Shown here: in pieces, positions 32,707 to 41,243 of the stretch | Position numbering within the stretch: position 1 is the first letter of the stretch | Layout of the letters: each line of letters opens with the position of its first letter | NCBI RefSeq assembly: GCF_963675065.1 | Contig: NZ_OY775906.1 | Span: 102,001 to 166,000, forward strand | Source of the DNA: an uncultured Draconibacterium sp. | Lineage (GTDB): Bacteria; Bacteroidota; Bacteroidia; Bacteroidales; Prolixibacteraceae | Direction of reading: 5' to 3' | DNA length: 64,000 nucleotides | Position numbers and translations under genes: made by a program | The notes under the pieces: generated by a model | What the model was told of the DNA's origin: nothing | Seen by the model: the letters and a program-made list of their open reading frames with translations, nothing else | The model's database searches: none

Positions 32707-34107
32707 TTACATCATTTCTCTCGGATCGCTAATTACTCCATTTACGGCTGCAGCAGCCGCAGTAAGCGGGCTGGCCAACAATGTGCGTGCACCCGGTCCC
32801 TGGCGACCTTCAAAGTTTCTGTTTGAAGTTGAAACAGAATATTTACCTGTTGGAATCTTATCGTCGTTCATTGCCAAACATGCTGAACATCCCGGTTGAC
32901 GCAACTCAAAACCTGCTTCTTCCAAAATTGGAACAAGTCCTTCGGCTTCAATCTGGTTCTGTACCTGTTTTGATCCTGGCACCAACCATGCAGTTACATT
33001 GTCGGCTTTTTTCTTTCCTTTTACAAAAGCAGCAAATTCGCGGAAGTCCTCAATACGGCCGTTGGTACAGCTGCCCAGAAAAACAAAATCAACAGGTTTG
33101 CCTTTCATGGCATCACCTTCGTTGTATCCCATGTATTGCAACGATTTCTGGTAAGTTGTTTTATCGGTTCCTGCCATTCCTTCGGATGTTGGAATAGTCT
33201 GCGAAACACCAATTCCCATTCCCGGATTTGTTCCGTAAGTGATCATCGGCTCAATATCAGCAGCATCGAATGTGTAATCGGTATCGAAAACGGCACCTTC
33301 ATCTGATTTTAATTCAGCCCATTTTTCCATGGCTTTATCCCAGTCTTCACCTTTTGGCGCAAACTGACGGCCTTTTACGTAGTTAAAAGTAGTTTCATCC
33401 GGGGCGATCATTCCACCACGGGCACCACTTTCAATACTCAGGTTACAAAGTGTCATTCGGCCTTCCATCGACAGGCTGGTAATTGCCGAACCTGCATACT
33501 CGATAAAGTGACCGGTACCACCACTGGTTGAAATTTTAGAAATGATGTACAGTGCGATATCTTTAGCAGTTACACCTTTATCTAAAGTTCCGTTAACGGT
33601 AATGCGCATTTTCTTTGGTTTAGGCTGCATAATACACTGGCTGGCCAAAACCATTTCCACTTCGCTGGTACCAATACCAAAAGCAATGGCACCAAAAGCT
33701 CCGTGAGTAGAAGTATGGCTGTCGCCACAAACGACGGTCATTCCCGGCTGGGTTAATCCCATTTCCGGCCCGATGATATGAACCACACCGTGTCCTTCGG
33801 TTCCCAAACCGTGGTGAGTGATTCCGTTTTCCTCGCAGTTCTTTTTCAACATCTCAACCTGGTTGCGCGAAAGCTCGTCTTTAATCGACAGGTGTTGGTT
33901 GATCGTTGGAACGTTATGGTCGGGAGTAGCTGTGGTCTGATCCGGACGATAAACTTTCAATCCGCGGTTTTTCAATCCTAAAAAGGCAACCGGACTCGTT
34001 ACTTCGTGAATAAAGTGACGGTCGATATACAATACATTTGGGCCACCTTCGACCTTTTTCACCACGTGTGCATCCCAAATTTTATCAAATAATGTTTTTG
34101 CTGTCAT
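32707..34107 (-). CDS. leuC: 3-isopropylmalate dehydratase large subunit
   Basis: A ~466-residue aconitase-family [4Fe-4S] enzyme. Cluster cysteines are in VFLGSCTNGRIEDF and in QPGCSACLAMN; the substrate region VCGDSHTSTHGAFGAIAFGIG and the C-terminal SNRNFEGRQGPGARTLLASP are canonical. The frame is open to 34119 (four more codons, MERI), but I prefer the ATG at 34107 because the protein then begins MTAKTLFDKIWDAHVV as usual, with GGAAAGA just ahead. Confidence 0.96.
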   Translation of the reverse strand: MTAKTLFDKIWDAHVVKKVEGGPNVLYIDRHFIHEVTSPVAFLGLKNRGLKVYRPDQTTATPDHNVPTINQHLSIKDELSRNQVEMLKKNCEENGITHHGLGTEGHGVVHIIGPEMGLTQPGMTVVCGDSHTSTHGAFGAIAFGIGTSEVEMVLASQCIMQPKPKKMRITVNGTLDKGVTAKDIALYIISKISTSGGTGHFIEYAGSAITSLSMEGRMTLCNLSIESGARGGMIAPDETTFNYVKGRQFAPKGEDWDKAMEKWAELKSDEGAVFDTDYTFDAADIEPMITYGTNPGMGIGVSQTIPTSEGMAGTDKTTYQKSLQYMGYNEGDAMKGKPVDFVFLGSCTNGRIEDFREFAAFVKGKKKADNVTAWLVPGSKQVQNQIEAEGLVPILEEAGFELRQPGCSACLAMNDDKIPTGKYSVSTSNRNFEGRQGPGARTLLASPLTAAAAAVNGVISDPREMM

Positions 34108-34180
34108 GATTCTTTCCATCTATTATATGGATTTAACTTTTATTCTTTCAACACTCATCCCCCTGCTCCTTCGTCGCATT

Positions 34181-34196
34181 CCCCCTTCGAAGGGGG
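34181..34196. repeat. Palindrome between leuA and leuC
   Basis: CCCCCTTCGAAGGGGG, a perfect 16-bp palindrome, inside a longer symmetric block (TCATCCCCCTGC to GGGGGATGA, 34156-34210). It is transcribed in the operon between leuA and leuC and may act as an mRNA-stability or REP-type hairpin. Confidence 0.7.
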
Positions 34197-34239
34197 ATAA
34201 AGGGGGATGAATTGTTTACATCTTTTATCCGTATTTAAT

Positions 34240-35745
34240 TTACAATGCTGCCGGCAATTTGTTTATGGCATCTAAAAAGGCCTCTACGGAAGCAGTAATA
34301 ATATCGGTGTGTGCACCAAATCCGTGGTAGATTGCATCTTCGTACTCCACCTGCATGTGTACTTTACCAATATCATCACTTCCGCGGGTAATCGCTTGTA
34401 CAAGGAATTCTTCAATTACTACCTGGCGGTGGATGATCGTTTTAACCGCTTTAATAGCTGCGTCAACCGGACCGTTTCCATCCGAAGTAGCATCGAATTT
34501 CTCTCCCGAAATATTCAAACGAACAGTAGCCATTGGTTTTAAGCTCTTGCCTGTAACCACTTGCAGGTAATCAAGTTTAATGCGGTGCTCTTTACGTGTA
34601 GCATCGCCAACCAGCAAGGCAATATCGTCGTCGCGGATGTCTTTTTTCTTGTCAGCCAGATTCAGGAATTCTTCGTAAACCTCGTCCAGTTTTTCTTTAT
34701 CCAACTCGAAGCCTAACAACTCCAAACGGTGTTTCAATGCGGCGCGACCACTACGGGCAGTTAATAATATGGCTGATTCGTTGATACCTACTTCTACCGG
34801 ATCCATAATTTCATAGTTCTCGCGGTTTTTCAATACGCCATCCTGATGAATACCCGACGAGTGTGCAAAAGCATTACGTCCAACAACTGCTTTGTTTGGC
34901 TGAACAGGCATGTTCATTAATGTTGAAACCAAACGGCTGGTTCCATAGATCTTCTTGGTATTTACACCTGTATCAATTCCCAGTGCTTTGTAATGCGTTT
35001 TCAATGTCATTACTACTTCCTCCAAAGAAGTATTACCGGCGCGTTCGCCAATTCCGTTAATGGTAACCTCGGCCTGACGGGCACCATTCAGGATTCCTGA
35101 AATAGTGTTGGCAGTTGCCATTCCCAAATCGTTATGACAGTGCGTTGAGATGATCGCTTTATGAATATTTGGCACATTGTCCATCAGGTATTTGATTTTT
35201 GCACCAAATTCGTGTGGCAAGGTGTAACCTGTAGTGTCCGGTATATTTACAACCGTTGCACCGGCTTTAATTACTGCCTCAATTACGCGGGCCAGGTACT
35301 CGTTTTCGGTTCGACCTGCATCTTCAGCGTAAAACTCTACATCTTCAACGTATTTTTTCGCGTATTTCACTGCCTCAACACCGCGCTCGATAATAGCATC
35401 GGGATTTGAGTTGAGTTTGTGATAGATATGAAAGTCAGATGTTCCGATTCCGGTGTGGATACGACCTTTTTTGGCGTACTTGAGTGATTCGGCTGCAACA
35501 TCAATATCTTTTTGTACTGCGCGGGTTAAGGCTGTAATAGTTGGCCATGTAACCGCTTTCGAAATCTCTACTACCGATTCAAAATCGCCTGGGCTCGAAA
35601 TGGGGAATCCTGCTTCAATTACATCAACTCCCAATTCCTGCAATGCTTTGGCAACTTCAATCTTTTCTACCGTGTTCAACTGACAACCCGGAACCTGTTC
35701 ACCGTCCCTCAAAGTTGTGTCGAAAATGTAAAGTCTGTCGCTCAT
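34240..35745 (-). CDS. leuA: 2-isopropylmalate synthase
   Basis: A 501-residue enzyme that condenses acetyl-CoA with 3-methyl-2-oxobutanoate, the committed step to leucine. Motifs: FDTTLRDGEQVPGCQL at residues 9-24, ISTHCHNDLGMATAN with the metal histidines, GIGERAGNTSLEEVVM, and a C-terminal leucine-binding regulatory domain (about 380-501, ATVRLNISGEKFDATSDGNGPVDAA). First gene of the operon, preceded by a leader-peptide attenuator, so it is controlled both by feedback and by attenuation. Confidence 0.97.
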   Translation of the reverse strand: MSDRLYIFDTTLRDGEQVPGCQLNTVEKIEVAKALQELGVDVIEAGFPISSPGDFESVVEISKAVTWPTITALTRAVQKDIDVAAESLKYAKKGRIHTGIGTSDFHIYHKLNSNPDAIIERGVEAVKYAKKYVEDVEFYAEDAGRTENEYLARVIEAVIKAGATVVNIPDTTGYTLPHEFGAKIKYLMDNVPNIHKAIISTHCHNDLGMATANTISGILNGARQAEVTINGIGERAGNTSLEEVVMTLKTHYKALGIDTGVNTKKIYGTSRLVSTLMNMPVQPNKAVVGRNAFAHSSGIHQDGVLKNRENYEIMDPVEVGINESAILLTARSGRAALKHRLELLGFELDKEKLDEVYEEFLNLADKKKDIRDDDIALLVGDATRKEHRIKLDYLQVVTGKSLKPMATVRLNISGEKFDATSDGNGPVDAAIKAVKTIIHRQVVIEEFLVQAITRGSDDIGKVHMQVEYEDAIYHGFGAHTDIITASVEAFLDAINKLPAAL

Positions 35746-35800
35746 GATTTGTTGTCTATTTATGTTATTTTTCTTTTAAACTAAGTCCGTATCTAACATG

Positions 35801-35830
35801 AAAAAAGCCATCCTCAATGTGAGAATGGCT
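35801..35830 (-). terminator. Attenuator terminator hairpin ahead of leuA
   Basis: Minus-strand stem AGCCATTCTC (35830-35821), loop ACATT, GAGGATGGCT (35815-35806), then a run of six T. It lies 36 nt after the leader stop codon and 56 nt before leuA. Its left arm can instead pair with GAGAATGG at 35867-35860, which overlaps the leader stop codon, giving an antiterminator. Confidence 0.87.
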
Positions 35831-35865
35831 TCTTTATTCCAATATCGTTAATCAACACACCATTC

Positions 35866-35937
35866 TCATTTCTGTCTTGTTAGAAGAAGAATACCAATTA
35901 GGAGGTTAAGAATAGAAATGTTGATATTTTTTGTCAT
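35866..35937 (-). CDS. leuL: Leucine/isoleucine leader peptide of the leu operon
   Basis: A 23-residue open frame starting ATG at 35937 and ending TGA at 35866-35868. It contains 6 leucine and 5 isoleucine codons, clustered as ILNLL and then IGILLL just before the stop. This is the classical design of an attenuator leader: ribosome stalling at scarce Leu-tRNA or Ile-tRNA frees the pairing GAGAATGG/CCATTCTC, which prevents the terminator. It is too short for ordinary gene finders. The gene symbol follows the convention for such leaders; homology to enteric leuL is not implied. Confidence 0.87.
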   Translation of the reverse strand: MTKNINISILNLLIGILLLTRQK

Positions 35938-35954
35938 TTGCTTATGATTTCCTG

Positions 35955-35962
35955 CAAATATG
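35955..35962 (-). promoter_or_regulatory. Possible -7 box of the leu operon
   Basis: CATATTTG on the minus strand matches TAnnTTTG in seven of eight positions and lies 18 bp before the leader-peptide start. No clear TTG -33 box is seen at the right spacing, so this is tentative. Confidence 0.35.
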
Positions 35963-36465
35963 AAAATATTATTTTAAAATGAAAATGAAATGGCCATTTT
36001 TTCTTGAAAAAAGAAGAATAATACTGAAATGTCTGTTTTGCGTTAACATTGAAGTAACTTTTGAATCAAGGCAAAATTAAAAAGAAGAAAGGCAAAAGTA
36101 GAGAACAGCTATGCAGATCGAATTGAAAATCGGCCACAGCCAAATCCAGACCGCAGTGTCGGGAGCACAAGATGCTGTCATCTCGAACGAAGTGAGAGAT
36201 CTGTAGCTTGATATGGAATACCGGATGCTGGATCTTGGATTCTTGATGCTAATCTTCAAAGTTACTGAGGGCAAGACTGAGTTAACAGTCTCAGTTGCCA
36301 GTATCAGTTGTCAGTATCTAATATCCAATAATCAATATAGAATATCCGGTTTTACGGGAGGCAATGCTCCGGTGTAGTAGATTCTTCGCTGTGCTCAGAA
36401 TGACAGCATCAATCATCAAATATCCAAAAATCTAATAACCAGTATTCGGATCCAGCAACCAGTGA
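35963..36465. other. Repeat-rich intergenic region between the leu operon and the OstA-like gene
   Basis: No gene found. The part 36270-36340 is a low-complexity run of AGTATCAGTTGTCAGTATC-like words, similar to the run near 46960-47010. A 65-codon minus-strand frame at 36077-36274 is built from this repeat material and is not a credible protein. An inverted-repeat element lies at 36171-36410. Confidence 0.5.
36171..36410. repeat. Element with GATGCTGTCA/TGACAGCATC ends, related to the TGTCATTTCGA family
   Basis: Ends GATGCTGTCA (36171-36180) and TGACAGCATC (36401-36410) are exact inverted copies. The left end continues TCTCGAACGAAGTGAGAGATC and the right end is preceded by TCTTCGCTGTGCTCAGAA, the usual inner sequence of this family. 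The middle is filled by low-complexity sequence, so it may be one element expanded from inside. Confidence 0.6.
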
Positions 36466-38046
36466 CTATTTACCAGTGACTACTTCTTCCTCAACAACCA
36501 CTTTCTTTTCAGGTCGCCAGAAAATGTCTTTTTTCGAAAGTGGGCGGAGTTTTATTTTCCACTCGAAACCGGGCAATGTTTTTTCGCTTTCATCAAGTTC
36601 TAAAATTGGTTTTAGTTGTCCTTCGGGTTGCTTTTGGAATGCAATAGCATCAATTTTTCCTTCTTTAAACCGGATGCTAATGTTGCTGCTTTCTGCTCTG
36701 TTTAGCCCAATAACGGCTTCTTTATCGCGGGCATAATACAGGGTTTGTCCGTTGCCGTCAACATCAATATTTCGAAGTTTGCCGTTAACAATGTAACCGG
36801 TCATGTCCTTGCCTTTAATCTGGTCGTAGCGCCCCGTGTCTTGCTTTGAAATGATAAAACTATTTTTCATCATATGCATCTCGTTGGGGGCAGTTGTGTG
36901 TTGAATCATTTCAATATAGTCGGCGCTAAGCTGGTGTTGTTCGCTCCAAATAACCGGATTGCTGTGCATTTGAACCAACGAGTCTTTAGTGAAATACATC
37001 AGCGAGTCGCAGAGACCCTGTATGTCGGTTCTGAAAAAGCGTACGCCGTAGAAGGCCATTACGATATTTTCGCCATCAATAGTGTCGGGAATACTTTTTA
37101 AGGTGTCGGCATGAAGAAACAGGCTGTCGGCTTCGCTATAAGAAATAAAAACTGCCGAATCGGTGGCAGTGGCTGTTTCTTTTGCTTTGTTGTAAATTAC
37201 CTTGTTTCCCTGGATAATAGTGCGGTTTTCAAAGTCTTCGATGTGTACGTTTCCTTCGGCATAACCATCGCCATTTTCTTTGTTATAGCTTATTTGTTTG
37301 GCTGTTAAAAGTTGCGTTTCGTTATACACCCTTGGCATTTCTTTTAGGTCAGCCTCGCCGGTTTGGGTGTTGTACCAACCGTCTTCGGCATAAAGTGTAT
37401 TCACCGAATCGCGAATAGTAGTTGGCCCTTTAAAAAAGATAACCTCGGTTTGCGTATTGTAGCGTAGGTCTTCACTGTCGATCGTATACTTATCGGAGAA
37501 GCCAACAACGCTGTCGGTAAAATGTGCTTCGTTATCGTCGAGGTAATATTTCCCCACTTTGCTGGTGAGCGTGTTGGTGCTGTCAACAATTTTTCCGAAA
37601 CAATCGTAGTAGCCAACATTTAGGTTCATGTCGTAATCCAGCGTATCGGTGTAAAGCGTTACCTCCTTATTCTCCAGCTTTACATTTTTTATGGCCTGTG
37701 CAAAACTGCGGTCGCCATCGTAATATACTTTTCGTGCATAAAGGTGCAGTGTGTCGCCCTGATTAATGTGAACGTTGCCAAAAGCATCAACCCGGTTTGT
37801 GCCTTCGTAGGTGTAGGCACTATCGCAATACATCAGAATATCTTCATGACGGATAATCACGTCGTTGATCAGGCGTTGGGCATTGGCTATATTTTCTGTT
37901 TGGATTAAATCTCCTGCCTGTAAAATTTCCACACGTTTTTTTTCCTGCGAAAATCCTTTTGCGGTTAAAAACATAAGGAGTACCAGAAAAATTGCCGGGG
38001 TGAATTTGCGCAAAGTAGCGCTGGTATTAAAACGGTAAAAAGACAT
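36466..38046 (-). CDS. OstA/LptA-like LPS transport protein
   Basis: A 526-residue exported protein (signal peptide ending FLTAKGFSQ near residue 34) built of repeated OstA-like beta-jelly-roll strands: EDILMYCDSAYTYEGTNRVDAFGNVHINQGDTLHLYARK, KVTLYTDTLDYDMNLN-type, and GDGYAEGNVHIEDFENRTIIQGNKV. These are LptA/LptD-N repeats that carry LPS across the periplasm. Its ATG overlaps the stop of the MoxR gene by one base (TAATG), so it is coupled to it. The pairing with PPIases upstream supports an outer-membrane assembly role. Confidence 0.85.
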   Translation of the reverse strand: MSFYRFNTSATLRKFTPAIFLVLLMFLTAKGFSQEKKRVEILQAGDLIQTENIANAQRLINDVIIRHEDILMYCDSAYTYEGTNRVDAFGNVHINQGDTLHLYARKVYYDGDRSFAQAIKNVKLENKEVTLYTDTLDYDMNLNVGYYDCFGKIVDSTNTLTSKVGKYYLDDNEAHFTDSVVGFSDKYTIDSEDLRYNTQTEVIFFKGPTTIRDSVNTLYAEDGWYNTQTGEADLKEMPRVYNETQLLTAKQISYNKENGDGYAEGNVHIEDFENRTIIQGNKVIYNKAKETATATDSAVFISYSEADSLFLHADTLKSIPDTIDGENIVMAFYGVRFFRTDIQGLCDSLMYFTKDSLVQMHSNPVIWSEQHQLSADYIEMIQHTTAPNEMHMMKNSFIISKQDTGRYDQIKGKDMTGYIVNGKLRNIDVDGNGQTLYYARDKEAVIGLNRAESSNISIRFKEGKIDAIAFQKQPEGQLKPILELDESEKTLPGFEWKIKLRPLSKKDIFWRPEKKVVVEEEVVTGK

Positions 38047-39014
38047 TAAAGCAATTTGTCGATGATTTCGTCGATTGAAATATTTTCAGCTTCGGCTTTG
38101 TAGTTTTTAATAATCCGGTGTCTCAGAATAGATGGAGCAACGGCTTTTACATCCTCTATGTCGGGCGAATATTTTCCACGCAAAGCAGCATGTGTTTTTG
38201 CTCCCAGCACCAGGTACTGCGAAGCACGTGGTCCGGCTCCCCATTTCAGGTACTGGTTACTAATCTCTGCTGCATTTTCATTTTCCGGACGGGTTTTGGC
38301 CGCCAGAGTAACTGCATAACGTAACACATTGTCGTTTACCGGAATTTTACGAATTAAATCCTGGTAGTACAGAATCTCTTTTCCTGAAATAACCGGTTTC
38401 AACTCGGTGTTTTGTATGGTAGTTGTATTTTTTACGATGGTAATTTCGTCTTCCAGTTTTGGGTAATCGAGCCACACTGAAAACATAAAACGGTCGAGCT
38501 GCGCTTCGGGCAGGGGATAGGTTCCTTCCTGCTCGATTGGGTTTTGCGTTGCCAGTACAAAAAACGGTTTGTCCAGCTCAAAATGTTGTCCGGCAGCAGT
38601 AATCGATTGTTCCTGCATGGCTTCCAACAGTGCCGATTGCGTTTTTGGTGGCGTACGGTTAATCTCGTCGGCCAGAATAATATTAGCAAACAATGGCCCC
38701 TGTATGAACTTAAAATTACGTTCGTTGTCCAGAATTTCAGTACCGATAATATCCGATGGCATCAAATCGGGCGTAAACTGTATACGGTTGTATTTTAGCC
38801 CCAGGATTTTTGCAATGGTAGTTACGAGCAGTGTTTTTGCCAGCCCGGGAACACCGATCAGCAAAACATGACCGCGGCTAAACAGCGAGATCAGTACCTG
38901 TTCGATAATTGCATCCTGCCCATAGATTACGGTTGTAATTTCCTTTTTCAGGTCTTTAAATTTGGCCTGAAGTGCATCTAAGGCTTCAACGTCGTTTTTA
39001 AAATTCATAAACAA
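38046..39014 (-). CDS. MoxR-family AAA+ ATPase
   Basis: A 322-residue AAA+ ATPase of the MoxR type. Walker A is GVPGLAKTLLV, Walker B is ANIILADEINRTPPKTQSALLEAMQE, followed by the sensor-1 stretch FFVLATQNPIEQEGTYPLPEAQLDRFM and a C-terminal lid domain. MoxR proteins act as chaperones that mature other complexes, usually with a VWA-domain partner, none of which is in the window. It lies 11 bp after the SurA-like gene and overlaps the OstA-like gene. Confidence 0.93.
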   Translation of the reverse strand: MFMNFKNDVEALDALQAKFKDLKKEITTVIYGQDAIIEQVLISLFSRGHVLLIGVPGLAKTLLVTTIAKILGLKYNRIQFTPDLMPSDIIGTEILDNERNFKFIQGPLFANIILADEINRTPPKTQSALLEAMQEQSITAAGQHFELDKPFFVLATQNPIEQEGTYPLPEAQLDRFMFSVWLDYPKLEDEITIVKNTTTIQNTELKPVISGKEILYYQDLIRKIPVNDNVLRYAVTLAAKTRPENENAAEISNQYLKWGAGPRASQYLVLGAKTHAALRGKYSPDIEDVKAVAPSILRHRIIKNYKAEAENISIDEIIDKLL

Positions 39015-39025
39015 AAATTCGTGGG

Positions 39026-40369
39026 TTATTTAATCCAGTTGTCGAAATTAAAGTTACAGTTAGCATAAGTTCTGTCGATGCGGATATAGGTTTGCGACTG
39101 GCGCTCGGCAATCCACTCTTCCAAAACCTGTTCTTTCTTTTTCGCCAGGTACAATTCGGCAAGCGTTTGGTAATCGTTTTGCAGGTTGGCCTTGTGCGAA
39201 TCTATTTTTCTTAACAGCTTGATTGTTTTATAAACCTGTTGCTGGTTTTTAGTATCAATGGTTTCAAACGGCTCTGAAATCTCGTTGATATTCATTTTTG
39301 TGATGATCTTACTTACATCGGGATCAATCTCTTCAATCGAGAATTTCGACGACATGGTGTTGGCGTTAATGGCAATACCACCGTTGTTACGCGTATTTTT
39401 ATCGTACGAGAACATTTGAGCTGCCTGATCAAACGCAATTTCATCTTTGCGAATGAGGTTGGCCAGGCTGTCGAGGCGTTCGTAAGCTTCTTCTTTTGCG
39501 TCAACCGAAACTTTTGGTTTCATTAAGATATGACGGGTGTTTACTTTTCCACCTTGTTTATCTACTAACTGAATAATGTGGTAGCCAAACGCACTTTTTA
39601 CAACGTTCGATACCTTATCGTCTTTTAAGTTAAAAGCTGCGCTTGCATAAGCCGGATCAAGCTGTGCACGGCCTGAATAACCAATAACTCCACCATCTTT
39701 TGCCGAAGGGCCTTCGGAGTAAATTACAGCCATTGCGGCAAAGCTCGAACCGTTTTCAATACGTTTTTTAATTTCGCGCAGTTTAGCTTTTACCCGGTTT
39801 TCTTCTTCCAATTCTATTTTTGGTTGCACGGTAATTTGTGCATACTCGTATTGCGTTGGTATCGTTGGTATTTCCTCTTTGCTCAGGTTGCGGTAGTTGT
39901 AACGCACTTCTGATGGTGTTACAGTTACATTTTCCACAATCTTCGAGCGCATTTGCTGACTTAACAACTGCTCGCGAATGGCTTCCTGCATGTCGGATTT
40001 AATACTTGCAATTGGTTTACCAAAGTAGGTTTCAACGGCACTTTCGGTACCAAAGTGTTGCATGTACATTTGCAATTGTGCATCCATTTGCTGGTTTACC
40101 TGGCTGGGCATTACTGTAATTAAGGTATCCAATTCGGCCTCGGCAACCAATAGTTTATTGATCAAAAAATCTTCCAGTATCTCGCATTTCATATCTCCAT
40201 CGGAGGTAATTCCTTGCGCCTGCTGGTTAATGTTCATGGTTTCGATGTCCGATTTCAAAATAACGTTACCACCAACCACGGCTACAATCTGGTCGATAAC
40301 CTTATCCTGAGCATTTGCTCCGGTAAGTACCGCAAGCATTAGCATTATTGTTACAAAAATTCTAGTCAT
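39026..40369 (-). CDS. SurA-like periplasmic peptidyl-prolyl isomerase
   Basis: A ~447-residue protein with a signal peptide (TIMLMLAVLTGANAQ), a SurA N-terminal chaperone domain (about 20-165) and one parvulin domain in SSFAAMAVIYSEGPSAKDGGVIGYSGRAQLDPAYASAAFNL with VKSAFGYHIIQLVDKQGGKVNTRHIL, then a second, degraded parvulin-like domain. SurA helps outer-membrane proteins fold. The frame is open to 40399, but the signal peptide starts at the ATG at 40369, which also avoids overlap with the preceding gene. Confidence 0.92.
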   Translation of the reverse strand: MTRIFVTIMLMLAVLTGANAQDKVIDQIVAVVGGNVILKSDIETMNINQQAQGITSDGDMKCEILEDFLINKLLVAEAELDTLITVMPSQVNQQMDAQLQMYMQHFGTESAVETYFGKPIASIKSDMQEAIREQLLSQQMRSKIVENVTVTPSEVRYNYRNLSKEEIPTIPTQYEYAQITVQPKIELEEENRVKAKLREIKKRIENGSSFAAMAVIYSEGPSAKDGGVIGYSGRAQLDPAYASAAFNLKDDKVSNVVKSAFGYHIIQLVDKQGGKVNTRHILMKPKVSVDAKEEAYERLDSLANLIRKDEIAFDQAAQMFSYDKNTRNNGGIAINANTMSSKFSIEEIDPDVSKIITKMNINEISEPFETIDTKNQQQVYKTIKLLRKIDSHKANLQNDYQTLAELYLAKKKEQVLEEWIAERQSQTYIRIDRTYANCNFNFDNWIK

Positions 40370-40379
40370 CTTATTTTCA

Positions 40380-41243
40380 TTAATTTGTTTTCGTGTCATA
40401 TATTCTGAATTTCTTTTTTCTTACACCTTCCGTGTAAATATTTTCTTCAATTTCTTTTAAGAACTTGATCTTACGCTGATTCAGGATCAGATTTTTTATA
40501 TTGTCCCGAACAAATTCAATCGGAGCCAGATCGTTACTTAGCTTATAATCATGAATGCTGACAATATAGTAATAATTTGAATCATTCATTTCATACAGCT
40601 CGTTCCGCTTCAGAAAGGTCTCGGTATCTTCCACCTTTTGCGGAAAGTTGTTTTCCAGCATCTGGAAGCTGATCCATTCGTCGGCTGATATGTTTGCTTT
40701 TTTCGCGTACTGACTGCAATAGTCGCGAAGTTCGTCAATTCCTTCGGGCGATGTGTCGGCAATCAACGATTTTACCAGGCTGGGATCTGCCAAATCGCTT
40801 GGTATCATAACGAACGTTGCTTTCACAATGCTGTTATTCAGGTTGAAGTTTGTCGGATTATTGTTGTAAAATTCTTCAATTTGCTGGCTGGTAACAACAG
40901 TGTCCATCCGTTGCCGAATCAACTCGTTTTTATATTTGTAAATAATCAACGAGTTGCGGTATTCTTCCATCTCATTACGAAGATCTTTTTGCTCGTCACT
41001 CAGGTTTTCATCAGCTTTTTGAATCAGTAGTTCCTGCTTAATCCATTTGTCGATGTAGTTGTCGCTCATTGCGGTACTGTCTTCCTTACTGATTCCTTTG
41101 GGCAGAATTTCTTCCACTTTTGAGCGGTAAAGCACTTTTTCTCCAACGCTGGCAACCGGTTCATCACTCATGTCCGACGAACATCCGGCAAAGGCAACAG
41201 CCAGTGCAACGATAAATCCATATGTGATTTTTCGTTTAAACAC
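40380..41243 (-). CDS. SurA/PpiC-like lipoprotein without a clear parvulin domain
   Basis: A 287-residue lipoprotein (FAGC, Cys20). The part DEPVASVGEKVLYRSKVEEILPKGISKEDS to IKQELLIQKADENLSDEQ is a SurA/PpiD-type N-terminal chaperone module; the rest is helical and lacks the parvulin signature GFG(Y/W)HI. It probably acts as a chaperone partner of the flanking isomerases. Its start overlaps the end of the 646-codon PPIase frame by 8 bp and its stop is 10 bp before the SurA-like start. Confidence 0.8.
   Translation of the reverse strand: MFKRKITYGFIVALAVAFAGCSSDMSDEPVASVGEKVLYRSKVEEILPKGISKEDSTAMSDNYIDKWIKQELLIQKADENLSDEQKDLRNEMEEYRNSLIIYKYKNELIRQRMDTVVTSQQIEEFYNNNPTNFNLNNSIVKATFVMIPSDLADPSLVKSLIADTSPEGIDELRDYCSQYAKKANISADEWISFQMLENNFPQKVEDTETFLKRNELYEMNDSNYYYIVSIHDYKLSNDLAPIEFVRDNIKNLILNQRKIKFLKEIEENIYTEGVRKKKFRIYDTKTN

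Noticed and set aside
36077..36274. 65-codon minus-strand frame upstream of the leu operon
   Set aside because: Made of dispersed repeat sequence; no conserved features.
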